A stretch of 52,795 bases of DNA from CAIZGX01 sp964511555 (GCA_964511555.1 CAZEFR010000012.1:1-52795), one strand, 5' to 3'. Shown: positions 7,818 through 17,261, numbered from the stretch's first letter. The notes: generated from the letters alone by a model not told the origin. Numbers and translations: made by a program.

Positions 7818-8372
7818 ATGTCGAACATTCGCCTGTCATCGCGTTACGCGAAATCGTTGATTAGCCTTGCTGCAGAGCGAGGAGAGACAGATGTCTTGTT
7901 GAAAGACATGTTGCACATCTCTGCGAGCATTCGTGCGAGCAAGGATTTGCAGGTTATGTTGTCCAGTCCAGTTATTAGCGGTGATAAAAAACTCAAAGTA
8001 TTGTTTTCAGTTTTCACTGAATTGAATAAAACCACTCATATGTTCATCGAGTTAATCGTGAGCAAAGGGCGTGAAAGTGATTTGGGTGAAATAGCTCAAT
8101 CATTCGTTCAACAAGTGAAGTCTGGAAGAAATATTTTCGATGTGGAATTGATTTCAGCGGTTCCTGCTGATGATGCTCTTCGTGCCGAAGTTTCTAAGGT
8201 TGCTAAGAGCATTTGTGGTGGTGAAGTTGAAATAACTGAAAAAGTTGATTCAGATTTAATAGGTGGATTTATCCTTCGTGTAAACGGAATGGAGTACAAT
8301 GCATCGGTTTCAGGTAAACTAAAAAAAGTTAAAAAAGATTTTTCAAAAAACCCGTACGTCCCAGCGTTATAA
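7818..8372 (+). CDS. atpH: F1Fo ATP synthase subunit delta
   Basis: 184 residues with the N-terminal RLSSRYAKSLISLAAERG and a C-terminal VDSDLIGGFILRVNGMEYNASV, the conserved signature of delta/OSCP, which joins the peripheral stalk to the top of F1. Its length is typical. It begins immediately after atpF and is followed 21 bp later by atpA. Confidence 0.94.
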   Translation: MSNIRLSSRYAKSLISLAAERGETDVLLKDMLHISASIRASKDLQVMLSSPVISGDKKLKVLFSVFTELNKTTHMFIELIVSKGRESDLGEIAQSFVQQVKSGRNIFDVELISAVPADDALRAEVSKVAKSICGGEVEITEKVDSDLIGGFILRVNGMEYNASVSGKLKKVKKDFSKNPYVPAL

Positions 8373-8393
8373 TGGGATTAAAAACTATTTGTT

Positions 8394-9971
8394 ATGGCAG
8401 ACATTAAACCTGCGGAGATTTCAGCAATCCTTAGAGAACAGTTAGCTGGTCTAAAGACCGAAACTGAGTTGCAAGAGGTAGGTACCGTTCTTCAAGTTGG
8501 AGATGGTATTGCGCGTATTTACGGTCTTTCAAATGTTCAATCAGGTGAGTTGATTGAGTTTGAAAATGGCGTTCAAGGTATTGCCCTAAACCTTGAAGAA
8601 GACAACGTAGGTGCTGTATTGTTAGGTCCTTCTGGAGAATTGAAAGAAGGCGCTAGCGTTAAACGTACAGGAACTATCGCTTCTATCAAGGCCGGAGAAG
8701 GTATGCTAGGTCGTGTTGTAAACACACTTGGTGAACCAATCGATGGAAATGGTCCTATTACTGGAGATTTGTATGAAATGCCACTTGAGCGTAAAGCTCC
8801 AGGGGTTATCTACCGTCAACCGGTAAACGAGCCACTTCAAACAGGTATCAAAGCGATTGACGCGATGATTCCAATTGGACGTGGACAACGTGAGTTGATC
8901 ATTGGTGACCGTCAGACAGGAAAAACAACTGTTGCGATTGACACCATCATTAACCAAAAAGAATTTTACGATAAAGGTGAACCTGTATATTGTATTTATG
9001 TTGCTTGCGGACAGAAAGGTTCTACCATCGCAGGTACTGTAAAAACATTACAAGATGCAGGTGCTATGGCATATACAGTAGTTGTTGCTGCAACGGCTTC
9101 TGACCCAGCACCACTTCAGTTCTACGCTCCATTCTCTGGTTGCGCAATTGGAGAGTACTTCCGTGATACTGGTCGTCCAGCATTGATTGTTTATGATGAT
9201 TTGTCTAAACAAGCGGTTGCATACCGTGAGGTGTCTTTGTTGCTTCGTCGCCCACCCGGACGTGAAGCATATCCTGGAGACGTATTCTACTTGCACAGCC
9301 GTCTTCTAGAACGTGCTGCTAAGGTAAACGCAACTCAAAGTGTTGCTGAAAATATGAACGACTTGCCAGCAAGCTTGAAGAGCATTGTTAAAGGTGGTGG
9401 TTCTTTAACAGCACTTCCAATTATTGAAACCCAGGCAGGTGACGTTTCGGCGTATATTCCAACAAACGTAATTTCGATTACAGACGGACAAATCTTCCTA
9501 GAGTCGAACTTGTTCAACTCAGGTGTACGTCCAGCAATTAACGTAGGTATTTCTGTAAGCCGCGTAGGTGGAAACGCACAGATTAAGTCTATGAAGAAAG
9601 TGGCTGGTACTTTGAAATTAGACCAAGCACAGTACCGTGAACTTGAGGCATTCGCAAAGTTCGGTTCTGATTTGGATGAAGTAACGAAGTCGGTACTTGA
9701 AAAAGGAAAGCGTAACGTTGAAATCTTGAAGCAAGGACAAAACAGTCCGATGACCGTAGAGAAGCAAGTTGCAATTATCTATTGTGGAACAAAAGGATTG
9801 TTGTCAAACGTTCCGGTAGATAAAGTTCGTGAGTTTCAAGACGATTTTTTGAATAGTCTTGAAATGAACCACAACGATACATTAACTGCTATCCGCAATG
9901 GTAAGATTGACGATGCTGTAACCACAGTGTTAGAAGCGGTAGCGAAAGATATTTCAGCGAGATACAACTAA
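8394..9971 (+). CDS. atpA: F1Fo ATP synthase subunit alpha
   Basis: 525 residues. The P-loop GDRQTGKT lies at about residues 171-178, and LLLRRPPGREAYPGDVFY plus the late VSRVGGNAQ segment are diagnostic for alpha. This subunit binds nucleotide at the non-catalytic sites of the F1 hexamer. The partner beta (atpD) and epsilon (atpC) genes are not in this window: atpG is the last subunit gene of this run. That split arrangement is common in Bacteroidota. Confidence 0.98.
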   Translation: MADIKPAEISAILREQLAGLKTETELQEVGTVLQVGDGIARIYGLSNVQSGELIEFENGVQGIALNLEEDNVGAVLLGPSGELKEGASVKRTGTIASIKAGEGMLGRVVNTLGEPIDGNGPITGDLYEMPLERKAPGVIYRQPVNEPLQTGIKAIDAMIPIGRGQRELIIGDRQTGKTTVAIDTIINQKEFYDKGEPVYCIYVACGQKGSTIAGTVKTLQDAGAMAYTVVVAATASDPAPLQFYAPFSGCAIGEYFRDTGRPALIVYDDLSKQAVAYREVSLLLRRPPGREAYPGDVFYLHSRLLERAAKVNATQSVAENMNDLPASLKSIVKGGGSLTALPIIETQAGDVSAYIPTNVISITDGQIFLESNLFNSGVRPAINVGISVSRVGGNAQIKSMKKVAGTLKLDQAQYRELEAFAKFGSDLDEVTKSVLEKGKRNVEILKQGQNSPMTVEKQVAIIYCGTKGLLSNVPVDKVREFQDDFLNSLEMNHNDTLTAIRNGKIDDAVTTVLEAVAKDISARYN

Positions 9972-9992
9972 TTGTAAAGCGAAAAAAAGGAC

Positions 9993-10853
9993 ATGGCGAA
10001 TTTGAAAGAAATCAGAATGCGTATTGTATCGGTTAACTCAACCATGCAAATCACATCTGCCATGAAAATGGTGTCTGCAGCAAAATTAAGACGAGCACAA
10101 GATGCAATTACTAAAATGCGTCCGTATGCTCAAAAGCTTCAGGAAATACTTTCGAACGTAAGTTCTTCAGAATCGAATTCAACATTCAGCCAGCAGCGTG
10201 AAGTTAAAAACACGCTGGTGGTTGCTATTACTTCAAATCGTGGTTTGTGCGGAGGTTTCAACAACAACGTTATTAAGGAAATCCGAAATATCGTTAAGTC
10301 GAATCCAAACGTGCATGTATTGTCGCTAGGAAAAAAAGCCTTCGATAACTACAGAAAAACAACCATGCATACCACAGAGGGTTTCGGAGATACACCGTAT
10401 GCAATCTTCGATCAGCTGAACTTTTCCAATGTAAGTGCCATAGCAAATACCATTATGGAACAATTTGCGAGTGGTAAGTACGATAAGGTAATCCTAGTTT
10501 ATAATCGTTTCAAGAATGCGGCTGTCCAAATAATTGAGAACGAGCAATACTTGCCTGTTCTGCCGCCTGTTCATGAAGAAGCACAGTCGAGTGTTGATTA
10601 CATTTATGAACCTGAGAAAAACCAAATTCTTGAAGAGCTTATTCCACGCACATTGAAGGTGCAATTGTTCAAGGCTCTTTTAGATAGTAACGCTGCAGAA
10701 CACGGCGCCCGCATGACTGCTATGCACAAGGCAACAGATAATGCTGGCGATATGGTGAAAGAACTGAAGTTAACTTACAACAAGGCTCGTCAGGCTTCCA
10801 TCACAGGAGAGATTTTGGAAATTGTTGCAGGTGCCGAAGCCTTGAACGGCTAA
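9993..10853 (+). CDS. atpG: F1Fo ATP synthase subunit gamma
   Basis: 286 residues. The N-terminal helix (KEIRMRIVSVNSTMQITSAM, then KMVSAAKLRRAQ) and the C-terminal helix (ARMTAMHKATDNAGDM, then YNKARQASITGEI) form the rotor coiled coil of gamma and are almost consensus. The protein is the central shaft linking the c-ring to the F1 hexamer. It ends the ATP synthase run; a -7 promoter element and an inverted repeat overlap its stop codon and mark the start of another transcription unit. Confidence 0.97.
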   Translation: MANLKEIRMRIVSVNSTMQITSAMKMVSAAKLRRAQDAITKMRPYAQKLQEILSNVSSSESNSTFSQQREVKNTLVVAITSNRGLCGGFNNNVIKEIRNIVKSNPNVHVLSLGKKAFDNYRKTTMHTTEGFGDTPYAIFDQLNFSNVSAIANTIMEQFASGKYDKVILVYNRFKNAAVQIIENEQYLPVLPPVHEEAQSSVDYIYEPEKNQILEELIPRTLKVQLFKALLDSNAAEHGARMTAMHKATDNAGDMVKELKLTYNKARQASITGEILEIVAGAEALNG

Positions 10854-10870
10854 GACGTATATTTGTCTTA
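10851..10870 (+). promoter_or_regulatory. -7 element within an inverted repeat, before the flippase gene
   Basis: TATATTTG at 10858-10865 is an exact TAnnTTTG element, 19 bp before the flippase ATG at 10885. It lies in the spacer of a perfect 6-bp inverted repeat (TAAGAC at 10851-10856, GTCTTA at 10865-10870) whose left arm contains the atpG stop codon. No -33 TTTG at a good distance is visible. The repeat could be an operator or chance. Confidence 0.5.
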
Positions 10871-10884
10871 AGCCAAGTTTGTGA

Positions 10885-12339
10885 ATGCTTAAGAAAATTG
10901 TTTCTCACACCTTCTTTTATTCTTTTGCCAATCAGGCTCCCGCTCTGATTAACTTGTTTTTATTGCCATTTTTAACGCCATTTTTAACAGCGGGTGATTA
11001 TGCCATCTATGGTTTAATACTCAGTTATGCCGGCTTGGTTGGAGCCTTTAGTAGTCTTGGATACATAGTGCTGTTTCAGCAAAGCTATTTCGATTTGGGT
11101 GAATCTTTTAGAGGGAAGTGGTCTCGGCTTCTTGGGTTTCAATGGCTGTACAAATTTCTCTACGCGGCATTGGTAGGTGTTGTGTTGTATTTTTCATTGA
11201 AAAATAAAATTGATGCTGATCGAATACTTGCAGTGCTTGGCTTGGTCATAGTTCCGTTGTTATTTTTCGATTTAACAAAATCTATCGCAACGCGTTTGCT
11301 TCAGTTTAGGCACAAGCATCAACAAGTGTACACAATGACGATTGGCGTGGGAATATTGTCGGCATTCATGAGTTTTGTGGGTGTTCGGTATTTCAATTTA
11401 GGATACATGGCATGGTTATATTCCCAAGCTATTTCCTCGGCTATTTTAGCACTCTATTTCGGTTATTTCCTTTATGTGAAAGAAGGTATTCGTCCGTCGT
11501 TTCACTTCGAAAAGAAGGAAATTATTTCAGACTTAAAAATTGCTACACCGCTAATTCCAAAAGAATATGCAACGTATTTGTTGAACTCTTCCGACCGGGT
11601 TTTACTTGACCGTTTTGGCGTTTCGCAGAATAAAATAGGACAATACAGCATAGCCTATTCCTTCGCTTCGTATTTTGAAAATATACAGGCTCAGGCCAAT
11701 CAGGTGTTGACTCCGATCGTTTTCGACCTCTATAAAAATGGAACCGAACTGGCCATGCGAACCGTTGGCAAATTGGTTCGTGCTTGGTTTTATATTTCTC
11801 TGCTAATGGCGGCTGTGCTTGGATTGTGGATTCCAGATATCTTCCGATTACTCTATCGGAAGGATGAGTTAAGCGCAGCTTATCCAATGGCCATTGTACT
11901 GATTTTTGGATTTTGCTACAGACCTATTTATGTGGCTATTGTAGATAAAGCCATCTTCGAAAAAAGGACACTTGAAGTGTTGAAGATTACTGTGGTGGCT
12001 GCTCTTTCAAATGTGCTGCTTAATTTCATTTTCATTGGATATTATGAAACATGGGCGGCTACTTTGAATACCGTTGTTGCTTATTTCGTTATGGGAATTG
12101 CAGGATATTTCTTAATTAAAAACAGTTCGGAATTCCGAAAGCTGATTCGTCCGTTTGAGCTTATTTCAATTGTAATTGTTGTTGGAACTTTGGTCTTTTC
12201 ACTGCGTGACTTTTCATGGGTGTGGCGCTTAGTAGCTACGTTTTCCATGTTGATTGGAATGGTTGTTTGGCTGCGCACAGGCGGAAGAAGAATATGGAAT
12301 GAATTGAATAACTTGCGGTATGGCGTATCGTCCAATTGA
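10885..12339 (+). CDS. Oligosaccharide flippase (Wzx/MATE-like)
   Basis: 484 residues, almost wholly hydrophobic, with about twelve to fourteen predicted membrane helices. The start KKIVSHTFFYSFANQAPAL and the segment FLLPFLTPFLTAGDYAIYGL match the polysaccharide transporter/flippase superfamily, which moves lipid-linked saccharide across the inner membrane. Conserved LLNSSDRVLLDRFGVSQNKIGQYSIAY-like sequence near residues 230-255 is typical of that family. It overlaps the next gene by 20 nt, so the two are translationally coupled. The substrate is not readable from sequence. No other glycan gene adjoins, so this is a small two-gene unit. Confidence 0.83.
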   Translation: MLKKIVSHTFFYSFANQAPALINLFLLPFLTPFLTAGDYAIYGLILSYAGLVGAFSSLGYIVLFQQSYFDLGESFRGKWSRLLGFQWLYKFLYAALVGVVLYFSLKNKIDADRILAVLGLVIVPLLFFDLTKSIATRLLQFRHKHQQVYTMTIGVGILSAFMSFVGVRYFNLGYMAWLYSQAISSAILALYFGYFLYVKEGIRPSFHFEKKEIISDLKIATPLIPKEYATYLLNSSDRVLLDRFGVSQNKIGQYSIAYSFASYFENIQAQANQVLTPIVFDLYKNGTELAMRTVGKLVRAWFYISLLMAAVLGLWIPDIFRLLYRKDELSAAYPMAIVLIFGFCYRPIYVAIVDKAIFEKRTLEVLKITVVAALSNVLLNFIFIGYYETWAATLNTVVAYFVMGIAGYFLIKNSSEFRKLIRPFELISIVIVVGTLVFSLRDFSWVWRLVATFSMLIGMVVWLRTGGRRIWNELNNLRYGVSSN

Positions 12340-13696
12340 TTTCAATATTATTCAAAATGAATTTGAGCAAAGATTTCCCGATGGAAAATTGTTCGAAGGA
12401 AAGAACTTCAATTACATCAAATTGGTTCAACATGCCCTGTCCTATGCAATGACAGATGCAGACGACAAATTATTAAAGAAGAATCCTTTTGAAAGTTGGT
12501 GGTTGTTCAAGTTGAAGTCTAGAATCAACGCTTTTCGAAATAGAAAAGTGAATTTCGTTCCGCAAAAAAGCGAGGGTATTTTATTTTTAGAGGGTCGCAG
12601 AAAGCTCAAACTTCCAACAGGCGAAGTAGTTTCTCCGATTACGCATATGATTAGAGAGACGGTATTAAGCACAGAATACTCTTGGTGGGACACAACGGGA
12701 GCCTTTGAGCAGGATGCAGATTTTTCCTTGAAGGAAATGCCGAATTGGTTTCCACAAACGAATGAAATTCAAAAAGAGATTTATGTAGAATTGAAGCAAG
12801 TTCTTCAGCAGATAAAGAATTCAGGTGTGTGTTCAAGTTTGGAATTTCAATATGTTGAAAGTGCATTTTATGTTTTCTTTATTTCATTTCAAAGGTGGCA
12901 CGCCATTCTTTCAATAGCGAAACCCAAAACGTTGGTGGGAATAACACATTATCACAATGAGGGATGTATAGCTGCCGCGCGAATATTAGGAATCAAGACA
13001 ATTGAACTTCAACACGGATTAATTTCAAAACACGATCTGTATTACGTTTATTCGAATAAATACAAAGACGCTCTTTCCAAAGGAATGTTTCCAAATGAAA
13101 TCTGGTTGTTTGGAAATTTCTGGAAGGAAGTATTGGAGAAAGGAGCTGAGTCTGCATTTATGAGATCGGTTGTTATTGGGAATTTCACAACAGATGTTGC
13201 TATAAATGCGGGCCACTTAGTTAAAGAGAATCGCGTTCTTCTCTGCGCTCAGAAGAGTTTGTCTCAACCATACATTGAATGGATTCGATTCATGAAGAAT
13301 CAAATTCTTCCGCTTCACCCAGAATGGAAGTTGATTGTGAAATTACATCCGCTGGAATCGCAAATTGAAAAATACATGGCTGAAGCCAATGACTGCGTAG
13401 AGATTCTTCCTGTTTCAGCTTCGTTGAATGACGAGTTGAGGAGAGCTAAAATCCAAGTGAGTATATACAGCACAACTTTTTTCGACGCTTTGGGTATGGG
13501 AGTAAAAAACTACTCGTTATACGATATTGGTTTTTCTGCCGACTATTCAGCTGAAATGATTGAGTTGGGAATTGCATTTTCGTTAAAAACATCAGAAGAT
13601 GTCATTTCTAAGTTTATTAATGGATTGGAAGAATGTAACGATTTGTCAAGAGAAAGTGTTTACGCGTCTTTTCAACCAAGGTTATTGCGTTTTTAG
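12320..13696 (+). CDS. Capsule/surface polysaccharide transferase-like protein with QHG motif
   Basis: 458 residues, no signal peptide or clear membrane segment. The middle contains GITHYHNEGCIAAARILG and then IELQHGLISKHD (about residues 227-238). A His-Gly motif in this setting is found in GT-B-fold capsule enzymes such as the KpsS and CDP-glycerol transferase types. Later come LIVKLHPLE and VSIYSTTFFDALGMG, which fit the sugar-nucleotide or phosphate-binding C-terminal half (HP and ST..FDAL motifs). I therefore infer a glycosyl- or glycerophospho-transferase acting on a surface glycan with the overlapping flippase. The exact donor and acceptor are unknown. Confidence 0.65.
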   Translation: MAYRPIDFNIIQNEFEQRFPDGKLFEGKNFNYIKLVQHALSYAMTDADDKLLKKNPFESWWLFKLKSRINAFRNRKVNFVPQKSEGILFLEGRRKLKLPTGEVVSPITHMIRETVLSTEYSWWDTTGAFEQDADFSLKEMPNWFPQTNEIQKEIYVELKQVLQQIKNSGVCSSLEFQYVESAFYVFFISFQRWHAILSIAKPKTLVGITHYHNEGCIAAARILGIKTIELQHGLISKHDLYYVYSNKYKDALSKGMFPNEIWLFGNFWKEVLEKGAESAFMRSVVIGNFTTDVAINAGHLVKENRVLLCAQKSLSQPYIEWIRFMKNQILPLHPEWKLIVKLHPLESQIEKYMAEANDCVEILPVSASLNDELRRAKIQVSIYSTTFFDALGMGVKNYSLYDIGFSADYSAEMIELGIAFSLKTSEDVISKFINGLEECNDLSRESVYASFQPRLLRF

Positions 13697-13731
13697 TTGA
13701 AGTAGTTATTCCATGTTAACTAACAGGTTAT

Positions 13732-13739
13732 TACATTTG
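13732..13739 (+). promoter_or_regulatory. -7 promoter element before the T9SS-sorted protein gene
   Basis: TACATTTG matches TAnnTTTG exactly and ends 16 bp before the ATG at 13756, which would give a leader of about 11 nt. No good -33 element is visible at 17-23 bp. Confidence 0.6.
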
Positions 13740-13755
13740 TTTACATCCCATTTCT

Positions 13756-15543
13756 ATGAAAAAAGTTCTTTTGCTTTCGTTATTAGTTTGTTGTTCCTTC
13801 GGGTTGTTCGCTCAAGCGACTTCTTCAACGGCTTTAGCCATTACACCGGGAAATTATTTGTTAAATGCTGTGGGATATACCCCTATTACCGCAACGAATG
13901 AATGTTTGGTCACAACGTCATCTCAAGCGACTTCAGCTTGCACAGCGACTACACCAACAAAAGCTTGCTGGTTCAGATTTACTGTTCCAACGGGTACATT
14001 ATCTGCTGCGGTTAAAGTGACCGTTGTTCCGACAGGCTTCGATGCTTCAATAGATTTTTATTCTGGTACATCCGCTGCTCCTGTGTATAAAGAGTGTGTT
14101 AATACCGGTGGATCAGGAGTTACTGAAACGTTAAAAACAACTTGGGCGAATAATCCTATAACCCCGGGGGTAGAGTATTATTTTCGAGTTAGTTCCAATA
14201 CTTCAACGGCGGCTTGTTTCACAGTCAAAGTTGAATACTATCCTACCTCACATCTAATTTCATCACCCAATCCATCACCAGATGCCGGGATGGCTGGATA
14301 TAGAACGAATAATTTCGCTAAGAGAAATAATCCATCGTTTGCCGCCCAAAACAATCTTGTAACTTCAACTAGATTTAGATTTGTTGATCAAGCTAATCCT
14401 AATGGAGCACCTTGTATAGCTACAACAGGCAATTCAAGTGTGGATCAGGCTTATTTGTATAGCTTTCCGTGTATTTGTTATGGCAAAACATACGATGTAT
14501 ACATTGAGATTCAAATGGACGGTATTTGGTGTGGCGAGGGTCCTGTTCGAACGATGGTTATGGAAGCTTATCCGAATAACTCCATTAGTAACACACCGTG
14601 CGCCACAGTAACCTTGTTAGGAGGAGTATTGAATTCTACTTATTTAGGTTCTACGGCAATAACCGAATGGGAATTTTCGCTTTCAGGAAATGTCGTTGCG
14701 ACGACTCAGACATTACCTGGTATGACGACCTTGAATTTAAATAACCCAGGCTTGTCTTGTCTCCGTTATAACAGAATTTATTCTGTGCGTATTCGCATGA
14801 ATTATTGCGGTGTATGGGGTCTTTGGAGTGCGCCTTATTGCCTCATAACAGGGCCTATTCCGGTTTTAACAGTTAAAGGTCCGCCACCTGCATTGGCTAA
14901 TATTTGCGGTACAACTATTTCGCCATTTTCAATCGTTTATTCTCAGTTCACCCAAGGGGCTAACGAGTATATCTGGCAAATAGCTCAGGTGAATTCTTCT
15001 GCCCCGCAAACGCCAATAGCACCGGCAATTGTTACCGTTACCCCAGTAGAATTTATAATGTTGAACCAATTTTCGCTTGTTCCAGGTAATTCGTATCGCA
15101 TAGGAGTAAAACCGAAGCTAACTTCTTGTAACTCTCCCCAAGAAGGTGATTATGGTCCGTTTTGCGTAGTTACCATTGGATCTGCCTTCGCTCCAAATTC
15201 CCCAAGTTCCCTTGAATTGAACAATGAGGAAATTCAAGAGGAAAGAAATGCAACTGAGATCATGGAAGTTGATGAGCAAGGAAACGTTGCTGTTATCTCA
15301 TTCCAAGGAATGGAAGAGAAAATGGCTACCGTGCGTATTACCGATGAGCGTGCGTTAGGAAAGGGAATGATTCAGCTGGTTGGAATGAACGGACAAATGT
15401 TGTTCTCGAATGATGTGTTTATTGAATCGATGGATCAACTGATTCAAGTACCTCTTCCATCTAATATTGCTTCAGGGTTGTATATCGTGTCTTTTAGAAC
15501 ACAAGAGCACACGGTTACAGAGAAGTTTTTTATTCGCCCCTAA
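13756..15543 (+). CDS. Secreted protein with T9SS C-terminal sorting domain
   Basis: 595 residues with a clear signal peptide (MKKVLLLSLLVCCSFGLFAQ). Residues about 40-170 look like a PPC-type beta sandwich (ACWFRFTVPTG, YYFRVSSNTSTAACF). The middle has repeated Cys-containing segments with tryptophans (GIWCGEGPVR, YCGVWGLWS) that look like tandem beta domains. The last 75 residues (about 520-595: ATVRITDERALG, QLVGMNGQMLF, LPSNIASGLYIVSF, VTEKFFIRP) have the pattern of a type A T9SS sorting domain. The protein should be exported through the Sec system and then T9SS, and attached to or released from the cell surface. Its own activity is unknown. Its end overlaps by 14 nt the opposing MlaF-like gene. 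Confidence 0.85.
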   Translation: MKKVLLLSLLVCCSFGLFAQATSSTALAITPGNYLLNAVGYTPITATNECLVTTSSQATSACTATTPTKACWFRFTVPTGTLSAAVKVTVVPTGFDASIDFYSGTSAAPVYKECVNTGGSGVTETLKTTWANNPITPGVEYYFRVSSNTSTAACFTVKVEYYPTSHLISSPNPSPDAGMAGYRTNNFAKRNNPSFAAQNNLVTSTRFRFVDQANPNGAPCIATTGNSSVDQAYLYSFPCICYGKTYDVYIEIQMDGIWCGEGPVRTMVMEAYPNNSISNTPCATVTLLGGVLNSTYLGSTAITEWEFSLSGNVVATTQTLPGMTTLNLNNPGLSCLRYNRIYSVRIRMNYCGVWGLWSAPYCLITGPIPVLTVKGPPPALANICGTTISPFSIVYSQFTQGANEYIWQIAQVNSSAPQTPIAPAIVTVTPVEFIMLNQFSLVPGNSYRIGVKPKLTSCNSPQEGDYGPFCVVTIGSAFAPNSPSSLELNNEEIQEERNATEIMEVDEQGNVAVISFQGMEEKMATVRITDERALGKGMIQLVGMNGQMLFSNDVFIESMDQLIQVPLPSNIASGLYIVSFRTQEHTVTEKFFIRP

Positions 15544-16291
15544 GGTTTTCTTTGATTTCTTGCATGAACTCAGAGGCGAAAACGAAGTTGTTCAAGGCTT
15601 CGTTTTCTGCTTTAAGAAGGTCGTGTTTATCGCCTTGCCACTCGACTCTTCCTCCACTTATAAAGTTGATGTTGTCACCAATCTCCATAACCGAGTTCAT
15701 GTCGTGACTTACTACAATAGTGGTAGAGCCTAGGTCGTAGGTGATGTTGCGAATGAGGTTGTCAATGACAATTGAAGTTTCAGGATCTAATCCTGAGTTA
15801 GGCTCATCTACGAAGAGAAATTTCGGATTCATAATGATGGCACGTGCAATGCCAGTTCTCTTCTTCATTCCACCCGATAATTCAGCGGGATAGAGCTTAT
15901 TCTTTCCCACCAAATTCACTCGCTCCAAGCATTCGTTCACTTTCAGAAGCTTTTCAGAATAGGTTAGATTGCTATACATGGTTAAAGGAAACATAACGTT
16001 TTCCTCTACCGTCATGGAATCGAACAGCGCAGCGCCTTGGAAGAGCATTCCAACTTCCTGACGAATGGCTTTATGCTGATCTTCGTCCATATTCAAAAAG
16101 TCTACCCCGTCGTATAGGATAGAACCAGCGTCAGGTTCAAGCAAGCCAACCATGCATTTCAGTAACACACTTTTTCCTTGCCCACTTCGTCCTATAATAA
16201 AATTGATTTTACCTGGAAGGAAATCAATTGAGATATCGGTAAGGACTTTTACCTCTTTGAACGACTTCGATATATTCTGAACCTGAATCAC
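15530..16291 (-). CDS. ABC transporter ATPase, MlaF-like
   Basis: 253 residues of a single nucleotide-binding domain: Walker A GRSGQGKS near residue 34, signature LSGGMKKR, Walker B FLFVDEP followed by NSGLDPE, and the switch His in VSHDM. Together with the adjoining MlaE-type permease (ATGA overlap at 16288-16291), this is the energising subunit of a lipid transporter that moves phospholipid between the inner and outer membrane. The MCE-domain partner MlaD is not present here. Confidence 0.9.
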   Translation of the reverse strand: MIQVQNISKSFKEVKVLTDISIDFLPGKINFIIGRSGQGKSVLLKCMVGLLEPDAGSILYDGVDFLNMDEDQHKAIRQEVGMLFQGAALFDSMTVEENVMFPLTMYSNLTYSEKLLKVNECLERVNLVGKNKLYPAELSGGMKKRTGIARAIIMNPKFLFVDEPNSGLDPETSIVIDNLIRNITYDLGSTTIVVSHDMNSVMEIGDNINFISGGRVEWQGDKHDLLKAENEALNNFVFASEFMQEIKENLRGE

Positions 16292-17031
16292 AGCAATAAT
16301 ATTTGAGTAAGCAAATAATTCGCAACCATTACGGCTACCATGCTGTAGACAACACCTTTGGTGCTTGATTTGCCTACTTCTAAAGCTCCGCCACTCGCGT
16401 AGTAACCGTGATAAGCCGGAATAGTAGAAAGAATGAAGGCAAAGAAAACAGTTTTAATGAGCGAGTAAACGATACCATAACTGTCAAAGTCGTATTGTAT
16501 ACCGTAAATGAAATCGTTGAGTGAGACGGCTTTGGTCATTGTTCCCACAATTGCACCGGAACAGATTCCAACGCTCATGGCCATAAGAACCAAGAATGGA
16601 AACATAACGGTTGAGGCAATTAATTTGGGAAGTATGAGATAACTCGCAGAATTAACCCCCATGATATCTAAAGCATCGATCTGCTCTGAAATGCGCATGG
16701 TGCCTATCTCGGAAGCAATATTGCTGCCTACCTTTCCAGCCAACACAAGAGCAACAATGGTTGAAGAAAATTCATAGATCATGGTCTGTCTAGTGGTGTA
16801 TCCAACGGTCCATTTTGGTATCCATCCGCTTTCAATATTCGCAGCAGTTTGAAGGGTTACAACAGCCCCCATGAAGAAAGAAAGTAAGGCTACAATACCA
16901 ACAGATTGCACACCAATTTTAATCATTTCGTCTGTAATTAATGGTCCGTATACTTTCTTTTTTTCAGCACGCGAAAAAACCCTGCGCATGAGCAAAAAAT
17001 AACGTCCAAAATTTCCTAGGATTCCTGTCAT
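16288..17031 (-). CDS. MlaE-family lipid ABC permease
   Basis: 247 residues with five or six membrane helices. GKVGSNIASEIGTMRISEQIDALDIMGV-like sequence (about residues 118-145) is the conserved MlaE signature; EQIDAL and the following residues form the elbow and coupling-helix region contacting the ATPase. The gene precedes the MlaF-like gene with an ATGA overlap. The pair probably maintains outer-membrane lipid asymmetry. Confidence 0.91.
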   Translation of the reverse strand: MTGILGNFGRYFLLMRRVFSRAEKKKVYGPLITDEMIKIGVQSVGIVALLSFFMGAVVTLQTAANIESGWIPKWTVGYTTRQTMIYEFSSTIVALVLAGKVGSNIASEIGTMRISEQIDALDIMGVNSASYLILPKLIASTVMFPFLVLMAMSVGICSGAIVGTMTKAVSLNDFIYGIQYDFDSYGIVYSLIKTVFFAFILSTIPAYHGYYASGGALEVGKSSTKGVVYSMVAVMVANYLLTQILLL

Positions 17032-17126
17032 GATTAAAACTTAGGCCGAAGGTAGTTTATTTTTTTTGAGTGGAATAATTTTTCAAGCGATGGATAATCT
17101 TGCTTGTTATTCTGTATTTTCGAAGC

Positions 17127-17249
17127 ATGAAGAAATTATTCTATTTGTTTGTAGCGGCAGTTTTGGTTCTTGGTATTTCATCATGCAACAACCCAAAACA
17201 CGCCATGAAACGTGCGCACAAAAAGTGCAACTGTCCAACTTGGGATTAA
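17127..17249 (+). CDS. Small Cys-rich lipoprotein (40 aa)
   Basis: A short gene in a frame different from longer overlapping open frames: a basic start MKKLFYLF, a hydrophobic segment, and a lipobox-like GISSC with Cys20, followed by only 20 mature residues ending KKCNCPTWD. The charged CNCP end with two cysteines could bind metal. A TATTTTCG sequence (one mismatch to the -7 consensus) lies at 17115-17122, just 4 nt before the ATG. The gene ends 12 bp before the SprT-like gene. I do not recognise the family with certainty. The signal peptide and codon usage make it a real gene rather than the overlapping 67-codon frame. Confidence 0.72.
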   Translation: MKKLFYLFVAAVLVLGISSCNNPKHAMKRAHKKCNCPTWD

Positions 17250-17261
17250 AACAGTTAGGTC

